Below, in pieces: positions 61,154-64,000 of a DNA stretch of 64,000 nucleotides (positions within the stretch are counted from its first letter, which is position 1; every line of letters starts with the position of its first letter). The stretch lies in contig NC_087192.1 of assembly GCF_035594125.1 (NCBI RefSeq), positions 7,412,501 through 7,476,500 of the forward strand. Reading direction: 5' to 3'. The notes beneath the pieces were generated by a model, which made no database searches, had not been told where the DNA came from, and was given only the letters and a program-made list of their open reading frames with translations. Both the position numbers and the translations under genes were made by a program. This DNA comes from Scylla paramamosain (taxonomy: Eukaryota > Arthropoda > Malacostraca > Decapoda > Portunidae).

Positions 61154-61650
61154 AATTAGCAAGCATTCCTTCGTATTCTTAAGCGTCTTGTTTTTTTTTG
61201 TTTTTTGTTTTTGTTTTTCACCGACTCGTGGAAATTACTGGGGTTCACAAGGGTGTTTTCTTTATTCTAGGAACGGAATAAACATCGGGTATTCCTTCGT
61301 ATTTTTAAATCTCCGTGTCCAATCTCTCTTAACAGACACTCCTGGAAGATACTTGGGTTTTTAAAGTTGCTTTCCTGATTCTTGTGACAGTTGACAAGGG
61401 TTTTATTTTATCAAAGAGGGTATCATCCATTTGAACCGGACCAATCACCTTGCAGCCATTTGAATTTGTCCTAGCTGAGATAACAAACCTTTTAAGAATA
61501 CGAAAAAAAATTTAAGTAATACAAAAATACCGGAGGAATTTAAATGATACAACAGAGAATCATCAAGGAGAGAATCACCTACAAGAACCAGAATAATCAT
61601 TTTTGTAGCCTTTGAAAATGTCCTACTGAGAGAACAAAACTCTTAAGAAT
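61154..61650 (-). repeat. Cluster of dispersed-repeat copies flanking element B
   Basis: Read on the minus strand, 61650-61560 gives TATTCTTAAGAGTTTTGTTC, TCAGTAGGACATTTTCAAAG and GCTACAAAAATGATTATTC; 61505-61430 gives a second copy with AAATTCAAATGGCTGCAAGG. On the plus strand, 61165-61400 holds two further relatives, each with CCTTCGTATT(C/T)TTAA (61171, 61290) and CTGGGGTTCACAAGGGTGTT / TTGGGTTTTTAAAGTTGCTT. So four diverged pieces of the family seen at 20.1, 26.5 and 58.8 kb lie here. Confidence 0.5.
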
Positions 61651-62453
61651 ATGGTCCATTTTCATCATCTTTTTTATTTATCTTTTTTTTTCCAATTTAT
61701 CTTGTGGTCCCTTCTTGATTTTATGGATATTCGATTTTTCTATCAGATCAGCTCTAAACTTGTAATTTATCCGCCAACTTTTATAAAAGATTCCTGTCAC
61801 AAAGCGGGTCACAAGAGCTTGAAATATTTGCTCCAACTTTCACGATGTAGACTTTATGATGCAGAATAACATAATTTAATATGCATTTTTAAAACAGCTA
61901 CCGAGAAGAGCATGCAAATATTTCACACGCTGGGCGACGAAATTACACGCCGGAAAAAAGGGAGAAAAAGAATTCCTGCTATTTATTATTTTTTTTACTT
62001 CCACTGTATTCACCCGTTGGATTTTTCACTCTTTTCATCCAGGACTCACATTTAGCAATCTGTCACTGTATTCTGTATTCTAGCGAGGTCAGAACTGTAG
62101 TCACGTTACAGCCAAGCGTGTCATTCTCACTTACAGGGCACATCGATCTGCCACCGATACTTCTGAAGACTAAAGCCAATTATCAGGTGTGTGTGAAGCG
62201 TGAAAATATGTGATTGAGGAGTGGAAGGCACATACGAGTATGTGGAAAGAACAGGTGTATGTATGATGTGGAGGGTACGTATGTATGTGTATGTGTGTGT
62301 GTGTGTGGTGTGTGTGCAGGTGTGTGGAGGTTACAATTATTTGGAGGGTGTAGGTGTGTGGAGTGTGTAGGTGTGTGGAGTGTGCAGGTGTGTTAAGAGT
62401 ACGTACAGGTGTAAAGAGAAGGTATAAGGTATAAGCGCCACAATAAGGCATTT
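61651..62453. other. Unassigned DNA
   Basis: AT-rich, then a GTGTAGGTGTGTGGA-type imperfect repeat at 62280-62410. No gene. Confidence 0.55.
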
Positions 62454-62484
62454 CACCTCACCTCACCTCACCTCACCTCACCTC

Positions 62485-62531
<47 letters not shown>

Positions 62532-62583
62532 GTAGGAAAACATGTACCTAGTGTGTAAAAAGATAAGAGAGATAACACAGGAA

Positions 62584-62668
<85 letters not shown>
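62454..62668. repeat. (CCTCA)7-(CT)n and second (CT)n
   Basis: Seven CCTCA/CTCAC pentamers (62454-62488) pass directly into about 21 CT units (to 62530). A second CT run of about 41 units spans 62587-62668. Confidence 0.96.
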
Positions 62669-62676
<8 letters not shown>

Positions 62677-63327
62677 ACGTACGTTCATTTCACACTTATC
62701 AGCACCAATACACCGTTATTTTAATCTAGTCTTCGTTTATTTTATTTTATTTCTTATTATTTACATTGCTTCAGTATCTTGCAAAACATCGTTACAGAAT
62801 CACTCGACTATCTTCCAATACTTTGCATATTCACACCTTTTACCAAACAAACGGTTCTATTTCCTGCGTTATTCTTGTCGCATTCAAACACTTCAATAGT
62901 ATCAAAGCCTTGCATTTAAAGGCGGTTAAGTTCGCTATACAACGCGGCCTCTCCTCCAATGCCCTTTGTAAATAAAGCTGTGAATATTCTGTATAGTATG
63001 TGTGTTATATCTACTGCCGGTCACGGTCTCTGTAGTTTGTTTCGTCATTGTTGTTCCTGCTCTTAATGCTATTTCACTGCCGCTATTATTATTACTGCTA
63101 TTATTACTACAACCGATCACTGTCTTGCTACTATTGCTGCTACCGATCACTGCCTAAATAGTTTGTTTTTGTTGTTACAGCTCTTACTGCTATTTCACTA
63201 CTACTACTACTACTGCTACTACTACTACTACTACTACCTTTCCTCCAACAAGACAAGGGCCAAACGCATCTTTTCACTCATGGAAAACATCAATATTTCC
63301 AGATGTGACATTGACACCTTGACACAC
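62669..63327. other. Unassigned DNA with CTA/ACT patches
   Basis: Two related stretches (63012-63080 and 63130-63195) share CCGATCACTG/CCGGTCACGG, TAGTTTGTTT, GTTGTT and GCTATTTCACT, an old duplication of about 120 bp. CTA triplets at 63195-63236. No gene. Confidence 0.55.
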
Positions 63328-63422
<95 letters not shown>

Positions 63423-63432
63423 TCTCTCTCTC
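63328..63432. repeat. (CT)n microsatellite
   Basis: About 43 CT units with a few TCTTTCTCT variants at the right end. Confidence 0.96.
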
Positions 63433-63510
63433 TGACGTACTGGAGCATTGTGTGGCGGAAGGAAGATTTAGAGTCGTGTAGGATTTGCCTTCCACCACTC
63501 GCTCTGACGG

Positions 63511-63846
63511 ATGCCATCAAAATATTGCTTCCGTCCCGCTGCAGTGTGTGAGGGCGGCAGCTTTTACTTCCCCTTCACCATACCTCCAAGTCACACAGAA
63601 ACGTATCCTTACTCTCCTGAACGTTACAAGTTAGAGTTTAGAGCAATTGAACTTGTCAGTGCTGAGTCATTAGGTGGCTTTAAAAGAGGATTAGATGAGT
63701 TCATAGGTGAGGGTGATAGGTTAACAAATGGGCAGGTGTGTTTTTCATGGAGACTTCTGCGTATAGGCCAGATTAATTCTTGCTGCTTATCTTATTTTAT
63801 GTTCTTAATTCTGGCAGCAAACCTCGCTGTGAAAAGAGTGTATTGA
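63511..63846 (+). other. Open frame with a possible LINE C-terminal remnant
   Basis: A 111-codon frame of normal composition. Its middle (ELVSAESLGGFKRGLDEFI, about 63646-63702) resembles the '-Val-x-x-x-x-Ser-(Val/Leu)-x-x-Phe-Lys-x-x-Leu-Asp-x-(Phe/Tyr)-' helix that ends many LINE polymerases. Nothing before or after it matches, so this may be a very old fragment or chance. Confidence 0.25.
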
Positions 63847-64000
63847 GTATTATATATCAATACAAAACATTGATTCGTGAATAACAAACATTCAGATACT
63901 ACGTTCAAACACTCGTTTCCTTATTCCTTCGCTAGTGAGTTAAGATCACACGAAGTATTTTAGCAAGGATGTTTTTTCTCTTTGTACTTTACACTTTAGA
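63847..64000. other. Unassigned AT-rich end of window
   Basis: No feature recognised. Confidence 0.5.

Overview
This is non-coding, repeat-dominated DNA from an animal nuclear genome, very probably an arthropod and most likely a decapod crustacean. Three observations support that. First, pure (GA/CT)n and (CA/GT)n microsatellites of about 50-145 bp occur roughly every kilobase, a density known from shrimp and crab genomes. Second, an imperfect CCTAA/TTAGG stretch at 22582-22671 matches the arthropod telomere motif. Third, the only convincing proteins are those of non-LTR (LINE) retrotransposons. There are no operons, prokaryotic genes or recognisable host genes. Apart from the retrotransposon proteins, almost every open frame is a translated simple repeat (Ser-Leu, Arg-Glu, Cys-Val, His-Thr or Val tracts). 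The species assignment is inference.

Layout. 1-4.5 kb: alternating GA, CT, CA and TG tracts and a decayed ~169-bp tandem repeat. 4.5-9.05 kb, minus strand: element A, a nearly complete LINE with 5' UTR, ORF1 (PHD-like finger, basic/coiled-coil part, two CCHC knuckles), an overlapping ORF2 (endonuclease plus reverse transcriptase), a 3' UTR and a poly(A) tail. It is flanked on both sides by the same (GA/CT)n repeat. 9-20 kb: microsatellites, purine- or pyrimidine-rich deserts, a GTA-to-GGT junction, a decayed LINE end at 15.2 kb and a fresh 43-bp x4 tandem array at 18.4 kb. 20-35 kb: a four-unit diverged tandem repeat, the telomere-like stretch, a second decayed LINE end at 24.8 kb, a 314-bp GA/GGGAA/GA tract at 28.4 kb, and copies of an unclassified dispersed repeat. 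35-58 kb: mostly microsatellites and imperfect triplet fields, a LINE 3' tail at 49.3 kb and a recent 236-bp tandem duplication at 52.6 kb. 58-64 kb: a ~130-bp tandem repeat, element B (a 5'-truncated LINE, plus strand) and reversed copies of the dispersed repeat.

How the parts relate. ORF1 and ORF2 of element A form the usual pair of a nucleic-acid-binding chaperone-like protein and a nicking/reverse-transcribing enzyme. Element B and the 49.3-kb tail share a 3' end and so belong to one family. The two reverse-transcriptase genes are broken by single-base shifts, mostly in short G or C runs, so sequencing or assembly error has to be excluded before calling them dead. The most interesting items are element A sitting within a GA microsatellite with an unusual ORF1, the unclassified dispersed repeat, the G-quadruplex-prone GGGAA core, and the many opposed microsatellite pairs able to form hairpins. 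I saw no clearly new multi-gene system.
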